A DNA stretch of 64,000 nt from Gemmatimonadota bacterium. Lineage in GTDB: Bacteria > Gemmatimonadota > Gemmatimonadetes > Longimicrobiales > Gaopeijiaceae. The first letter of the stretch is position 1. Each line of letters opens with the position of its first letter. Location: contig JAJDTB010000027.1 of NCBI GenBank assembly GCA_022827345.1, forward strand, positions 124,001 to 188,000. Reading direction: 5' to 3'. The position numbers were made by a program, and so were the translations under genes. Under the pieces are notes generated by a model. The model was given only the letters and a program-made list of their open reading frames with translations, was not told where the DNA came from and searched no databases. This document shows, piece by piece, positions 1 through 8,506 of this stretch.

Positions 1-531
1 CTCCAGGAAGCCGGCGAACGCTACCTGGCCGGCGAACTCGTCCAGCCGGAGCGTTCCGAGTCGCTGGAGCGCCACCTCCCGGGCTGGACCGAAATCCTGG
101 ACCCCATCATCGGCAAGCGTCTCGAGGCCGCCCACGGGGTGACCGCGATCGAGTACGTCGCCATCCTCCGCCTGCGCCGCCGCCTCTCGGCAAGCATCCA
201 CGCGCGCATGGACGCCGGCGAGGTCGACCTCCTCGCCACCCCCACCCTACCCATCACCCCCCCGACGCTGGCCTCCCTATCGGAACTGGATGTCTACCGC
301 GCCGTCAACCGCAGCATGCTCTCCGGGACCGGCCCGGCGAGCATGCTCGACCTGTGCGCGGTGACCCTGCCAGCCGGCCTGGACCGGCACGGCATGCCCA
401 CCGGCCTGCAGCTCATCGGCCGCAGCGGCAGCGACCACTCCCTGCTGGCCCGCGCGGCAGCGGCCGAAACCGTGCTCGGCACCAACCTGGAGCGCATCGG
501 CGTCCCCCCTCGCATGGCGCGTCCGCGTTAG
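1..531 (+). CDS. Amidase-family (GatA-like) protein, C-terminal part, cut by the window edge
   Basis: Only the last 176 residues are in the window; the frame is open from base 1, so the start lies upstream. The segment has the usual C-terminal layout of amidase-signature enzymes: a helical stretch (RLRRRLSASIHARMD), the DLLATPTLPITPP strand, then a Gly/Met-rich end containing LCAVTLPAGL and GMPTGLQLIGR. This region forms the substrate-side wall of GatA and related amidases. The Ser-Ser-Lys catalytic triad is in the missing N-terminal part, so the substrate cannot be judged. No gatB or gatC is visible here, so a stand-alone amidase is as likely as glutamyl-tRNA amidotransferase subunit A. Confidence 0.85.
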   Translation, partial: LQEAGERYLAGELVQPERSESLERHLPGWTEILDPIIGKRLEAAHGVTAIEYVAILRLRRRLSASIHARMDAGEVDLLATPTLPITPPTLASLSELDVYRAVNRSMLSGTGPASMLDLCAVTLPAGLDRHGMPTGLQLIGRSGSDHSLLARAAAAETVLGTNLERIGVPPRMARPR

Positions 532-627
532 CCGTCACGCGGGCACGGGCCCACCCCCCTAACCCCTGACACGACCCGCCCCCGTCGTCCTGCCGGACGC
601 GACCGACCCCGCGCCACCCACGTCCCC

Positions 628-1311
628 CTACCCCAGCCGCAGCGCCCCGATCACCTGCGCCAGCACCGCCACCGCGATCTCCTCCGGCGTCCGCGCCCCG
701 ATCGGCAGCCCCACCGGCCCGTGTATCCGCTCCAGCGCCGCGCCATCGAACCCCAGCCCGCCGAGCCGTTCCCGCCGAGCCGCCTGGGTCTTCCGGCTCC
801 CCAGCGCGCCGATGTAGAAGGCGTCGCTCTCCAGCGCGGCGATCAGCGCGGGATCGTCGATCTTGGGATCGTGCGTGAGCGCGACGACCCCCGTGCGATC
901 GTCCGGACGCAGCCCATCCATCACCATGTCGGGCCACTCGGTCACCAGCGCCGCGCCGGGGAACCGGTCCGCCGTGGCGAACCCCTCGCGCGGATCGAGC
1001 ACCGTGACCTGCAAGCCCGCGATCGTCGCCATCGGCACCAGCGCCTGCGCGATGTGCACCGCGCCCACGATGATCAGCCGCGGCGGCCGCACATAGGGCC
1101 GCAGAAAGACCGGCCCGTCCGCCGTCTCGACCGTCCGAGGGTCGCCGGTCGCAAGGGCCGCCGCAACAGCATCGCCGTCCAGCCCCAGGACCGCCGACCG
1201 CGCGCCCCGCGCAATCAGCTCCTGCGCCCCGTCCGAGAGCCGCGTCGCCACCACCACATCACGCCCGGCCCGCTGCGCGTCGACCACCTCCCGCAGGACA
1301 TCGCCCCTCAT
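628..1311 (-). CDS. XdhC C-terminal Rossmann-domain protein (second half of a split XdhC)
   Basis: A 227-residue protein equal to the XdhC_C half of XdhC/CoxF-type molybdenum-enzyme maturation factors. PRLIIVGAVHIAQAL is the nucleotide-binding Rossmann start. VVALTHDPKIDDPAL and FYIGALGSRKTQAARRERL are the conserved family motifs, and GLPIGARTPEEIAVAVLAQV closes the domain. XdhC binds and sulfurates the molybdenum cofactor before it is inserted into xanthine dehydrogenase-type enzymes. The start overlaps the stop of the upstream N-terminal half by four bases (ATGA at 1308-1311), so the two are almost certainly co-translated. No xdhA or xdhB is in the window, so the client enzyme is unknown. 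Confidence 0.85.
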   Translation of the reverse strand: MRGDVLREVVDAQRAGRDVVVATRLSDGAQELIARGARSAVLGLDGDAVAAALATGDPRTVETADGPVFLRPYVRPPRLIIVGAVHIAQALVPMATIAGLQVTVLDPREGFATADRFPGAALVTEWPDMVMDGLRPDDRTGVVALTHDPKIDDPALIAALESDAFYIGALGSRKTQAARRERLGGLGFDGAALERIHGPVGLPIGARTPEEIAVAVLAQVIGALRLG

Positions 1312-1688
1312 CGGGCCTGCTGCACCGGCGTCTCGACCGCCGGCGCCCCGACCACCGGCTCCACGAAGAGGTGCACCCTCCCCCCGCACGCCAGCCCCAC
1401 CTCCCACGCCATCTCGTTCGTCACCCCGAACTCCAGGGTGCGCGGCTCGCCCGACTCGATCACCTCGAGCGCCGTCTGGATCACCGCGCCCTCGATGCAT
1501 CCCCCCGACACCGACCCGGCGAAGTCGCCGTTCGCCGCGATCGCCATGTGGCTCCCGGCGCGCCTCGGGGCCGACCCCCAGGTGCGCGTCACCGTCGCCA
1601 GGGCGACCCGGCGGCCCTCGTCCACCCACTCCACCGCTTGCGCGAGCACGGGATCGGCGTTCGTGTGTCTGCTGTTCGGCTGGTCCAT
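1308..1688 (-). CDS. XdhC/CoxI N-terminal domain protein (first half of a split XdhC)
   Basis: About 126 residues carrying the XdhC_CoxI domain: LATVTRTWGSAPRRAGSHMAI followed by GSVSGGCIEGAVIQTAL, the cysteine-containing motif conserved in the family. A full-length XdhC has this domain fused to the Rossmann domain; here the two are separate genes joined by an ATGA overlap. The ATG at 1688 was chosen; a TTG at 1724 would add 12 residues. The gene is transcribed away from sufU, whose TTG start is 39 bp away, so the short space between must hold both promoters. The role in molybdenum cofactor handling comes from the family. Confidence 0.8.
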   Translation of the reverse strand: MDQPNSRHTNADPVLAQAVEWVDEGRRVALATVTRTWGSAPRRAGSHMAIAANGDFAGSVSGGCIEGAVIQTALEVIESGEPRTLEFGVTNEMAWEVGLACGGRVHLFVEPVVGAPAVETPVQQAR

Positions 1689-1726
1689 GGGACCGGAAGC
1701 TATACCTCCCGGCAAGGCGCGCAACG

Positions 1727-2158
1727 TTGGCCGCGACCCCAGGCGATGAACTCTTCCAGGCCGTGATCCGGGATCACTTCCGGCGGCCCCGCAACCGCGG
1801 CCCCCTGGACGCCCCCGCCACCAGCGGCCACGCCCACAACCCCTTCTGCGGCGACACCGTCAGGATCTGGGCGCGGGTCGAAGGCGGCCGCATCGCCGAA
1901 GTGACCTTCGACGGCCGCGGCTGCGCGATCTCGCAGGCGGCCGCATCGATGCTCACCACCCTCATGAAGGGCAAGCGGCTGGACTCGGTCGACTTTTTGC
2001 GCCGCGCTTTCACCGACGGGCTCGCCCCGGACGGCCCCGCCCTGCCGCGGGAACTCGGCGACCTGCGCGCGCTGGCAGGCGTGAAGCGGTTTCCCAGCCG
2101 CGTGAGGTGCGCGGTCATGCCGTTCGATGCGCTGGAGGAGGCGCTGGGCAGAGAATGA
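1727..2158 (+). CDS. sufU: SufU-type iron-sulfur cluster assembly protein
   Basis: A 143-residue NifU-like protein. Cys41 (NPFCGD), Asp43, Cys66 (GRGCAIS) and Cys128 (VRCAVM) sit where the Zn ligands of Bacillus SufU lie. The segment of about 20 residues between the second and third cysteine regions that separates SufU from IscU is present (residues 95-115). SufU is a Zn protein that accepts sulfur from the SufS desulfurase and passes it on for Fe-S assembly. No sufS, sufB, sufC or sufD lies in the window, so this copy is detached from a suf operon here. The start is a TTG at 1727 that gives the normal N-terminus. The gene converges on hipA. Confidence 0.9.
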   Translation: MAATPGDELFQAVIRDHFRRPRNRGPLDAPATSGHAHNPFCGDTVRIWARVEGGRIAEVTFDGRGCAISQAAASMLTTLMKGKRLDSVDFLRRAFTDGLAPDGPALPRELGDLRALAGVKRFPSRVRCAVMPFDALEEALGRE

Positions 2159-2164
2159 GGATCC

Positions 2165-2181
2165 GCAGGGAAGTGCCCTGC
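2165..2181. terminator. Weak hairpin between convergent sufU and hipA
   Basis: GCAGGG (2165-2170) and CCCTGC (2176-2181) form a 6-bp stem with a 5-base loop, just past the sufU stop and before the hipA stop. There is no T-tract, so intrinsic termination is only a possibility. Confidence 0.3.
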
Positions 2182-2222
2182 ATCAGCAGGCCCGTGGACA
2201 AGTCCTCGGTGCGACGCGGCGA

Positions 2223-3482
2223 CTATCGACTGGCTGCCAGACGCCGAGCCCCCTCCAGGTCCTCATGCGAAAACGCCGACTCCATTCGGTCGGACTCCCG
2301 CCTCGTCGCGCCCATTTCGGCCGCCACCTCCCGCCAGGCGCCGACGGCACCGGCGACCTCGCCCGCGACTCGCCTGGCTTCAAGAGAACCGAGGCCATAG
2401 TACACGGCGGTCGCCAGCGCCAGTTCCAGCGACGCGGTGCCGTCGTACTCGTCGATGTTCGTGGCGAGTACGCGGGCGCGTTCGTCGGTGGGAGTGGGGT
2501 TGAGGTCGAAGGCCGGAGACAGACGCCAGCCCCGGTCCCGCTCGTACAGGAACCCGTGATTGCGCAGATGGTCGTCCGTGTTCGAGACCAGGACGCTGAA
2601 GACGACCCGCCTCCATAGCTGTGCCAGATCTCGCCTGGGGATGGCCCCGTGCGAGCGCAGCGCGTCGGCGATCTCCAGGTAGGAGCGCCGTTCGTTGTCG
2701 GCGGCCCCGAGCATGCTCATCGCCGACAGGTACGGCACCCGGCCCGCACCCCTGCGGTCGAACCGGCGCAGGACGAGGACGCGGCGCGCGGCCACCCTCT
2801 CGATGCGCCAGTCCGGGACCGCGATCCCGGCACGGGCCGCCAGCGCGAGCGCCACCGCCTCCCACAGCACGATGTCCCGGTCGTCATCCGCGTGGGGGAA
2901 TTTCGCGATCGCCAGACCGCCGTCCCGGTCCCGGATCGCCGCCTTCGGGCGGGCGCCGCCCAGGGAGGAGCCGGGGACCACCAGAAGCCGCAGGTCGTCG
3001 TCCAGTTCGTCCCGCCGCGTCACCCTGTTGCAGGCGGACAGGAGTCGGCGCAACTCAACGAGCGGCGGAACCCGGTCAGGCCGCGCTTCAGCGAGGAACG
3101 GTCCGCCGGCGACCGCCCGGAACCGCAGGGCCCCTACGCGGAGTTCGTCGTCGACGAGCAGGAGAAAATCGGACTCGAAGAGTGTGCGGGGCGTGCGATT
3201 CTCCATTCGCGCCCGCCGAATCTCCGCGCGGCGCAGGAGAACGCGTCCCCACCGGTCGGGCGCCGAGTCGCCGATCGCACCGAAGAGGGCCTCGCGGGTG
3301 TGGAAGGCGCCGGGCCCGGTTGCGAGTGCCGGTTCGAGGGAAAAGCTATCGGGTCTGCCCAGCCAGGCGCGGTCGTATTCGAAAGACGCACTCTCGCGAC
3401 CCCTGCGCACCCGGACCCATAGGCGCCCGACCAGGACGGGTGTGTCCCCCATGTCCGCGTGGACCAGAATCTCGCGTTCCAT
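2223..3482 (-). CDS. hipA: HipA-type serine/threonine kinase toxin
   Basis: A 419-residue HipA-family protein. Motifs in order: the N-terminal HipA_N region, the Gly/Ser P-loop VPGSSLGGARPKA (about 169-181) with the autophosphorylation serine, AIAKFP (191-196), the catalytic loop SNTDDHLRNHGFL (300-312), and AFDLNPTP (324-331) in the DFD-like position. E. coli HipA phosphorylates glutamyl-tRNA synthetase and induces dormancy; other family members hit other targets. The catalytic residues all look intact. The ATG at 3482 starts 10 bp after the stop of the XRE-type antitoxin gene, the normal hipBA order. It converges with sufU. Confidence 0.9.
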   Translation of the reverse strand: MEREILVHADMGDTPVLVGRLWVRVRRGRESASFEYDRAWLGRPDSFSLEPALATGPGAFHTREALFGAIGDSAPDRWGRVLLRRAEIRRARMENRTPRTLFESDFLLLVDDELRVGALRFRAVAGGPFLAEARPDRVPPLVELRRLLSACNRVTRRDELDDDLRLLVVPGSSLGGARPKAAIRDRDGGLAIAKFPHADDDRDIVLWEAVALALAARAGIAVPDWRIERVAARRVLVLRRFDRRGAGRVPYLSAMSMLGAADNERRSYLEIADALRSHGAIPRRDLAQLWRRVVFSVLVSNTDDHLRNHGFLYERDRGWRLSPAFDLNPTPTDERARVLATNIDEYDGTASLELALATAVYYGLGSLEARRVAGEVAGAVGAWREVAAEMGATRRESDRMESAFSHEDLEGARRLAASR

Positions 3483-3492
3483 GGCTGGTGCT

Positions 3493-3843
3493 CTACTCCC
3501 CGGCGCGTGAATGCGGCCCGGCGCTCCTGCGAGGCACTCGGACGCGTTTCGGCAGGGTCTCCTCCAGGATATCCAGCCCCAGCACATCGCGGCTGCGGTC
3601 GGCCAACTCCGAGATCCCGTCGTGAAGACCCAGCACGAAGAGAACGGTCGAGTAATTCCCCATGGAAACACCGGGATCGCCCCGCTCGATTCTGTGGAGC
3701 GTGGTTCGGCTGATCAGCGCCCGCTCCGCCAGAGTCACCGTGCGTATACGCCTTCGCAGCCGCGCGTCCCTGATGTCGCTGCCGAGTTTCCCCAGTAGAC
3801 GAAGGACGGGCAGCGGGATCGTACTCTTGATTGGAACGGGCAT
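3493..3843 (-). CDS. hipB: HipB-like XRE-family antitoxin and autorepressor
   Basis: A 116-residue protein with a helix-turn-helix of the XRE type at about residues 36-73: VTLAERALISRTTLHRIERG then VSMGNYSTVLFVLGL. The last 25 residues are basic. It directly precedes hipA on the same strand with a 10-bp gap, so it is the antitoxin of the pair; HipB proteins bind HipA and repress their own operon. The ATG at 3843 follows an AT-rich upstream region with palindromes that probably form the operator. A very short leader is implied if the TATAAT at 3854-3859 is the -10 box. Confidence 0.85.
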   Translation of the reverse strand: MPVPIKSTIPLPVLRLLGKLGSDIRDARLRRRIRTVTLAERALISRTTLHRIERGDPGVSMGNYSTVLFVLGLHDGISELADRSRDVLGLDILEETLPKRVRVPRRSAGPHSRAGE

Positions 3844-3902
3844 GATTGTGACTATTATAGTATACGGTAATAAACGATTTGTATGTTACTTTGTACTGTA
3901 AC
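3844..3902 (-). promoter_or_regulatory. Probable promoter/operator of hipBA
   Basis: This AT-rich stretch contrasts strongly with the GC-rich surroundings. Read on the minus strand it has a perfect TATAAT (3854-3859) 10 bases before the hipB ATG. Further upstream is the inverted repeat GTTAC-N8-GTAAC (3885-3902), placed where a repressor would cover the -35 region. No convincing -35 hexamer is visible. HipB-type regulators bind such palindromes, so autoregulation is the likely role. Confidence 0.55.
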
Positions 3903-4081
3903 TGATTGCAAGGCGGTAGTTGGAAGCACATTGTTCATCCGGTCTTCATGAAGCTTGTTCCGGTTTGGAAGTCCCTCCAGGAAGCGATTCGGGAGACCGG
4001 CGGCACTGACTGTCACATGCGAATGAACAGCCGGACCTCCTTGACGAAGCGGAACATGGTACAGCTTGCTCACGCGAAACG

Positions 4082-4453
4082 GCTCCGCTCTCTCTACATT
4101 TCAGAGACTGGTTTGTCCGGTTGCCCGAGGACGATGCCAGCCTGATCGACAGGCTACGCCTCACGGACGGCGGCTACCTGACCAAGGCGGCCATTCTGCT
4201 CTTCCATCGCGATCCGGAACGGTTTGTGGGCGGCGCGCACGTCAAGGTCGGATACTTCCGCAACGAGTCGGATGTGCTCTTCCACGATGTCATTTCGGGG
4301 GATCTGTTCACGCAGGTCGCGAACACCATCGAGGTGCTGCATTTCAAATACCTGAAAGCCGGCATCAGCTACGACGGGATCCAGAGAGTGGAGAGCTTCG
4401 CGCATCCGGAAGGATCCAGCGCATCGGATCCCGCAAGACGGGTGAGTGGCTGA
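4082..4453 (+). pseudogene. Remnant of an AlbA_2/RecG-like transcriptional regulator
   Basis: One frame encodes FRDWFVRLPEDDASLIDRLR, LTDGGYLTKAAILLFHRDPE, SDVLFHDVISGDLFTQV and ISYDGIQRVESF. This is the middle of a common family of AlbA_2-domain regulators (DNA-binding domain followed by a GHKL-like ATP-binding half). The N-terminal DNA-binding domain is not readable upstream, and after GIQRVESFAHPEG the frame loses homology and stops at 4453, so the ALREA..NAV.HRDY segment is absent. No clean start codon or ribosome site fits. A decayed gene is the simplest reading. An intact member of the same broad family lies at 7045-8400, but the two are not close copies. Confidence 0.65.
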
Positions 4454-4614
4454 TCGTCGAATGACCTTTTGGCAGTCCGTGGACCGCATCGGAAACCACA
4501 AATAAACCGCAGATAAACCACAGACGGGACGCGGTCGCCATGCCGGCCCTCCACCGGCCCACCGCCCTTGCCCTGCGACCCCACACCCCGCTACCATCCC
4601 CGCCACATCACGAA

Positions 4615-4775
4615 TCGGCCGGAGGGGCCAACGGAAGCCGGTGCAAGTCCGGCGCGGCCCCGCCACTGTGAGAGGTCCGGGAAGACCCCGGAACGCCTGC
4701 CCGGCATGCCACTGGGATCCACAGCGATCCCGGGAAGGCGGGTCAGGCGGCCTCGAGCCAGGAGACGTGCCCGTC
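4615..4775 (+). ncRNA. Cobalamin (B12) riboswitch
   Basis: The conserved core of the cobalamin riboswitch is easy to follow: ACGGAAGCCGGTGCAAGTCC, then CGGCCCCGCCACTGTGA, then GCCACTGGGATC, CGGGAAGGCGGG, and finally the B12-box-like GAGCCAGGAGACGTGCC (4755-4771). The order and spacing match the class, which binds adenosyl- or related cobalamins and shuts off downstream expression when cofactor is plentiful. It ends about 155 bp before the ATG of a BtuB-like receptor. The remaining leader is GC-rich and could form a terminator or sequester the start site. The stretch 4454-4614 before it holds no gene I can see. Confidence 0.93.
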
Positions 4776-4929
4776 CGGCACCCACACGCGGGCCGCGCCA
4801 CATGCGTCGCGGCCCGCCAAGCACCTCCGCGGGGAGGTGAGGGTGCGAGCGAACCGTGGCGACCACCACGACCCGCTCCGGATGCCGCGGCATCTCCCTT
4901 TTTCTTCCGCGCGGGAAGGGAGAGCCGAA

Positions 4930-6927
4930 ATGACACACCGCGCCGCCCCCCCGGTCACCGCCGGCATCCATCTGTTTGCAGGACTGCTCGCCGCACTGGC
5001 CGCCGCTACACCGCCCCAACCCGCCGCCGCCCAGAACCCGATCGAGCTCGAAGGCCTGGTGGTCACCGCGAACCGCTGGGCCGAGCCCGCCTGGACCGTG
5101 GCTGCCCACGCCACCGTCATCGAAGGGATCGAACTGCGCCGCGCCGGGATCGAGTACGTCGCCGACGCGCTCCGGCGCGTGCCGGGGATGGCGGTCGTGC
5201 GGGGCGGCTCCTTCGGGGCGGTCACCTCGGTCTTTCTGCGGGGCGGCGAGTCGGACTACGTCCAGGTGCTCGTCGACGGCGTCCCCGTGAACGAGCCGGG
5301 CGGCGCCTTCGACTTCGGTTCGCTGTCCACCGACAACATCGAGCGCATCGAGATCATCCGGGGACCCGGCTCGGCGCTGTACGGGTCGGATGCGGTGAGC
5401 GGCGTCATCCAGATCTTCACCCGCCGGGGCGCGGGTCCCGCCCGGGCCAGCGCGTCCTTTCAGGCGGGCAGCTTCGCCACGCGCCGCTGGCAGGGCAGCC
5501 TCTCGGGCGGAACCGACGCCCTCTCCTACGCCTTCTCACTGGGCCGCAAGGACACCGACGGCATCCTCGACTACAACAACGAGCACCACCGCACCACCTT
5601 CACCGGCCGGGTGCAGGGACGGCTCGGACCGCGCGCCGACGCCGCCCTCGGCGTCCGCTACGACGACCAGCGCTTCCACTTCCCCACCGACGGCTCCGGC
5701 GCGCTCGTCGACCGAAACGCCTATTCCTACGGCGACGCCCTCACCCTGCACCTCGACGCGGGCCGCCGCTGGAGCGACGCCTTCGAGACGCGCGTCACCT
5801 TCGACGTCCACGAGACCGACCGCGGCAGCGACGACGCCCCCGACGGCCCGGCCGACACCCTCGGGTTCTTCGGCTACACCAACCTGAACGACATCCGCAG
5901 GACCGGGACGGGCGTCCGGGCAGTCTGGCGTTCGCCCGCCGGCACCGCGCTCGCCGCCGGATACGAGCTGGAGCAGCAGTCCATCCGCGCGTTCAGCCGA
6001 TCCTTCTCCCAGTACGGACCGAGCGCGTCCAACTCCGAGAACGACCGCCGCAATCACGCGGGCTACACCCAGCTGTCGTGGCAGCGGGGCGGCCTGGCGG
6101 TCAACGGCGGCGTGCGCACGGAGAGCAACGAGCGCTTCGGCACCGCGGCCACCTGGAAGGCCGGCGCGGCCTGGCAGTCCCCTTCCGGGTGGACGCGCCT
6201 GCGGGCGGCGGCCGGGACCGGCATCAAGGAGCCGACCTTCTTCGAGACCTATGCCGCCGGGTTTACCAGGGGGAACCCCGATCTCGAACCGGAACATTCC
6301 ACCAGCTTCGAGGCGGGACTGGACCAGGATCTGGGCGGCGGCGCCCGCCTCTCGCTCACGGGCTTCAGCCAGAGCTACCGTGACCTGATCCAGTACACCT
6401 TCTCGCCGCCGGCGCAGGGCGGCCCCAACTACTACAACGTGGCGAAGGCGCGGTCCCGGGGCGTCGAGGCGGAGGGGGCCGCGGACGCCGGTCCGGTGCG
6501 GCTGACCGCCAACTACAGCTGGCTGGACACCGAGGTCGAGGATGCCGGATTCCATGAGGGGCCGGGGGCGACCTTCGTGGAGGGCGAACCGCTGCTCAGG
6601 CGGCCGAAGCACACCGCTGCGGCGTCCGCGGCCTTCCGGGTGGCTGACGCGTTGGGGCTGGAGGTCGCCCTGCGCCACACGGGCGAACGCGCGGACCGTG
6701 ACTTCTCCACGTTCCCGGCGACGCCGGTCACGCTGACGGCGTACACCGTGATCGATCTGTCGGCGGAGATCGAGGTCGCCGCCGCGCGGGCCGGACGGCC
6801 GGGCTTCACCATGACCCTTCGGGCCGAGAACCTGGCCGGCGCCGAGTACGAGGAGGTATGGGGATTCGCTGCGCCGGGACGTGGGGTGTACGTGGGCGGG
6901 AGGGTGGGACTCGGCGGGGGCGGGTGA
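4930..6927 (+). CDS. btuB: BtuB-like TonB-dependent outer-membrane receptor, probably for cobalamin
   Basis: A 665-residue receptor. Residues 1-35 are a signal peptide ending PAAAQ; LEGLVVTANRW is the TonB box region. The plug follows, with YVADALRRVPGMAVVRGG, VFLRGGESDYVQVLVDGVPV and IERIEIIRGPGSALYGSDAV; the rest is a 22-strand-type barrel. The ATG at 4930 has GGGAGAG just upstream; earlier in-frame codons would run into the riboswitch leader. The substrate is assigned from the cobalamin riboswitch ahead of it, since the receptor sequence alone would not separate cobalamin from siderophore uptake. The protein ends in a Gly-rich tail rather than the usual terminal aromatic residue. No btuF, btuC or btuD follows. 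Confidence 0.9.
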   Translation: MTHRAAPPVTAGIHLFAGLLAALAAATPPQPAAAQNPIELEGLVVTANRWAEPAWTVAAHATVIEGIELRRAGIEYVADALRRVPGMAVVRGGSFGAVTSVFLRGGESDYVQVLVDGVPVNEPGGAFDFGSLSTDNIERIEIIRGPGSALYGSDAVSGVIQIFTRRGAGPARASASFQAGSFATRRWQGSLSGGTDALSYAFSLGRKDTDGILDYNNEHHRTTFTGRVQGRLGPRADAALGVRYDDQRFHFPTDGSGALVDRNAYSYGDALTLHLDAGRRWSDAFETRVTFDVHETDRGSDDAPDGPADTLGFFGYTNLNDIRRTGTGVRAVWRSPAGTALAAGYELEQQSIRAFSRSFSQYGPSASNSENDRRNHAGYTQLSWQRGGLAVNGGVRTESNERFGTAATWKAGAAWQSPSGWTRLRAAAGTGIKEPTFFETYAAGFTRGNPDLEPEHSTSFEAGLDQDLGGGARLSLTGFSQSYRDLIQYTFSPPAQGGPNYYNVAKARSRGVEAEGAADAGPVRLTANYSWLDTEVEDAGFHEGPGATFVEGEPLLRRPKHTAAASAAFRVADALGLEVALRHTGERADRDFSTFPATPVTLTAYTVIDLSAEIEVAAARAGRPGFTMTLRAENLAGAEYEEVWGFAAPGRGVYVGGRVGLGGGG

Positions 6928-7044
6928 GGCGTTGACCGTTTGGTGACGGCGCTCCGCGACATTCAACCCGGAAGTTTGGCCACTCCGTATGCTTCAGAGT
7001 ATATTTCCGAGTATTCGTTCACGGAAGGCCGGAAACAGCGTCGC

Positions 7045-8400
7045 ATGGACCTCACCGACATACTCCGCAGGCCCGAGGGCAAGACGCTCGAATTCAAGCG
7101 GGATCTGTCCTCGCCCCAGGGATTCCTGCGCACCGCGGCCGCCTTCGCCAACACCGCCGGCGGCACCGTCGTCGTCGGCGTCGCGGACCGCACGAGGGCC
7201 GTCCGTGGAGTCGACAACCCCCTCGACCTGGAGGAACGCGCCGCCAATCTGATCAGCGACTCGATCCAGCCCAGGCTCCTGCCGGACATCGAGGTGATCG
7301 GATTCCGTGACCGCCAGCTCCTCGCGGTCCGGGTCTATCCCAGCGCGTCGCGGCCGCACTTTATCAAGCGTGCGGGCCGCCGGAGCGGTACCTACGTCCG
7401 CGTGGGCTCCACCAACCGGCAGGCCGACGCACAGATGATCGCCGAGATGCAGCGGTTCGCCATCGGCGAGTCCTTCGACGAGTGGCCGATGCCGGAAGCA
7501 AACTCTGAAGCGCTCGACTTCCGAGCCGCTTCCGAGTCCTTCGCACCCGTGCGGAAGCTCACGCGCGGGAACCTGGAGACCCTCCGCCTGCTGACCCGCC
7601 ACCAGGGCCGGCCTGTGCCGACGGTCGGCGGCATGCTCCTCTTCGGACGCGCCCGGCTCGACCACTTCCCCGACGCGTGGATCCAGGCGGGGCGCTTCGC
7701 GGGAAAGGACAAGTCGGCCATCCTCGATCATGTGCGCCTCGACATGCCCCCGATCCGGGCCATCGAGGAAGCGGTGGCGTTCGTCGAGAAGCACTCCCTG
7801 CGCGGGGCCGTCATCGGCCGCGTGCGCCGGCGCGACCGCTGGAGCCTTCCCCCCGAAGCGGTGCGGGAAGCGATCGTCAACGCCGTCGTGCATGCGGACT
7901 ACTCGCAGCGGGGCGCCCCGATCCGGATTTCGATCTTCGACGACCGGCTGGAGGTCGAGAACCCGGGCCTGCTTCCCTTCGGCCTCACCCTGGAGGACCT
8001 TCCGCGCGGTGTCTCCAAGCTGCGCAACCGCGTGCTCGGCCGGGTCTTCCACGAGTTGGGGCTGGTCGAACAGTGGGGCAGCGGGGTGCAGCGGATGATC
8101 TCCGCGTGCCGCGACGACGGCCTGGCGCCGCCCGTGTGGGAGGAACTGGGCTTCCGCCTGCGCGTGACGCTGCGCCCCGGCTCCGCCAGGCCGCCGATCA
8201 TCGACCCGAGGGACCAGTCGATCCTCGACCTCCTCGACACCGGCGAGGGGCACGGAACCCGCGCCATCGCCGAGGCGATCGGCCTCTCCACCCGCTCCAC
8301 CCGCACCCGCCTGGCCCGCCTCGTCCAGCGGGGCCTGGTGCGAGAGGTCGGGACCAGCCCGAACGACCCGAGGCGCAGATACCTGATCGGGCTCGACTGA
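7045..8400 (+). CDS. AlbA_2-domain transcriptional regulator with GHKL-like ATP-binding half
   Basis: A 451-residue protein often labelled 'RecG-like' or 'divergent AAA'. The N-terminal AlbA_2 (Schlafen-type) domain has LEFKRDLS and AFANTAGGTVVVGVAD (residues 15-49). The middle contains GGMLLFGRARLDHFPDAW. The ATP-binding half has EAVREAIVNAVVHADYSQRG (about 271-290) and RISIFDDRLEVENPG. A C-terminal winged helix (TRAIAEAIGLSTRSTRTRLA, about 405-425) is consistent with DNA binding. ATG 7045 was chosen because the longer reading begins in noncoding-looking sequence. Function in the cell is unknown for most of the family. It stands alone between btuB and the M14 peptidase gene. Confidence 0.85.
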   Translation: MDLTDILRRPEGKTLEFKRDLSSPQGFLRTAAAFANTAGGTVVVGVADRTRAVRGVDNPLDLEERAANLISDSIQPRLLPDIEVIGFRDRQLLAVRVYPSASRPHFIKRAGRRSGTYVRVGSTNRQADAQMIAEMQRFAIGESFDEWPMPEANSEALDFRAASESFAPVRKLTRGNLETLRLLTRHQGRPVPTVGGMLLFGRARLDHFPDAWIQAGRFAGKDKSAILDHVRLDMPPIRAIEEAVAFVEKHSLRGAVIGRVRRRDRWSLPPEAVREAIVNAVVHADYSQRGAPIRISIFDDRLEVENPGLLPFGLTLEDLPRGVSKLRNRVLGRVFHELGLVEQWGSGVQRMISACRDDGLAPPVWEELGFRLRVTLRPGSARPPIIDPRDQSILDLLDTGEGHGTRAIAEAIGLSTRSTRTRLARLVQRGLVREVGTSPNDPRRRYLIGLD

Positions 8401-8506
8401 GTGGCAGCCACCCCACGCGCACGGCCTTTCCCCACCCCACCCCACCCGGCTACTCTACCTCTGCCAGACACCCCCACAATTGCAGTCCAAACCGCCGAGG
8501 AACGCC

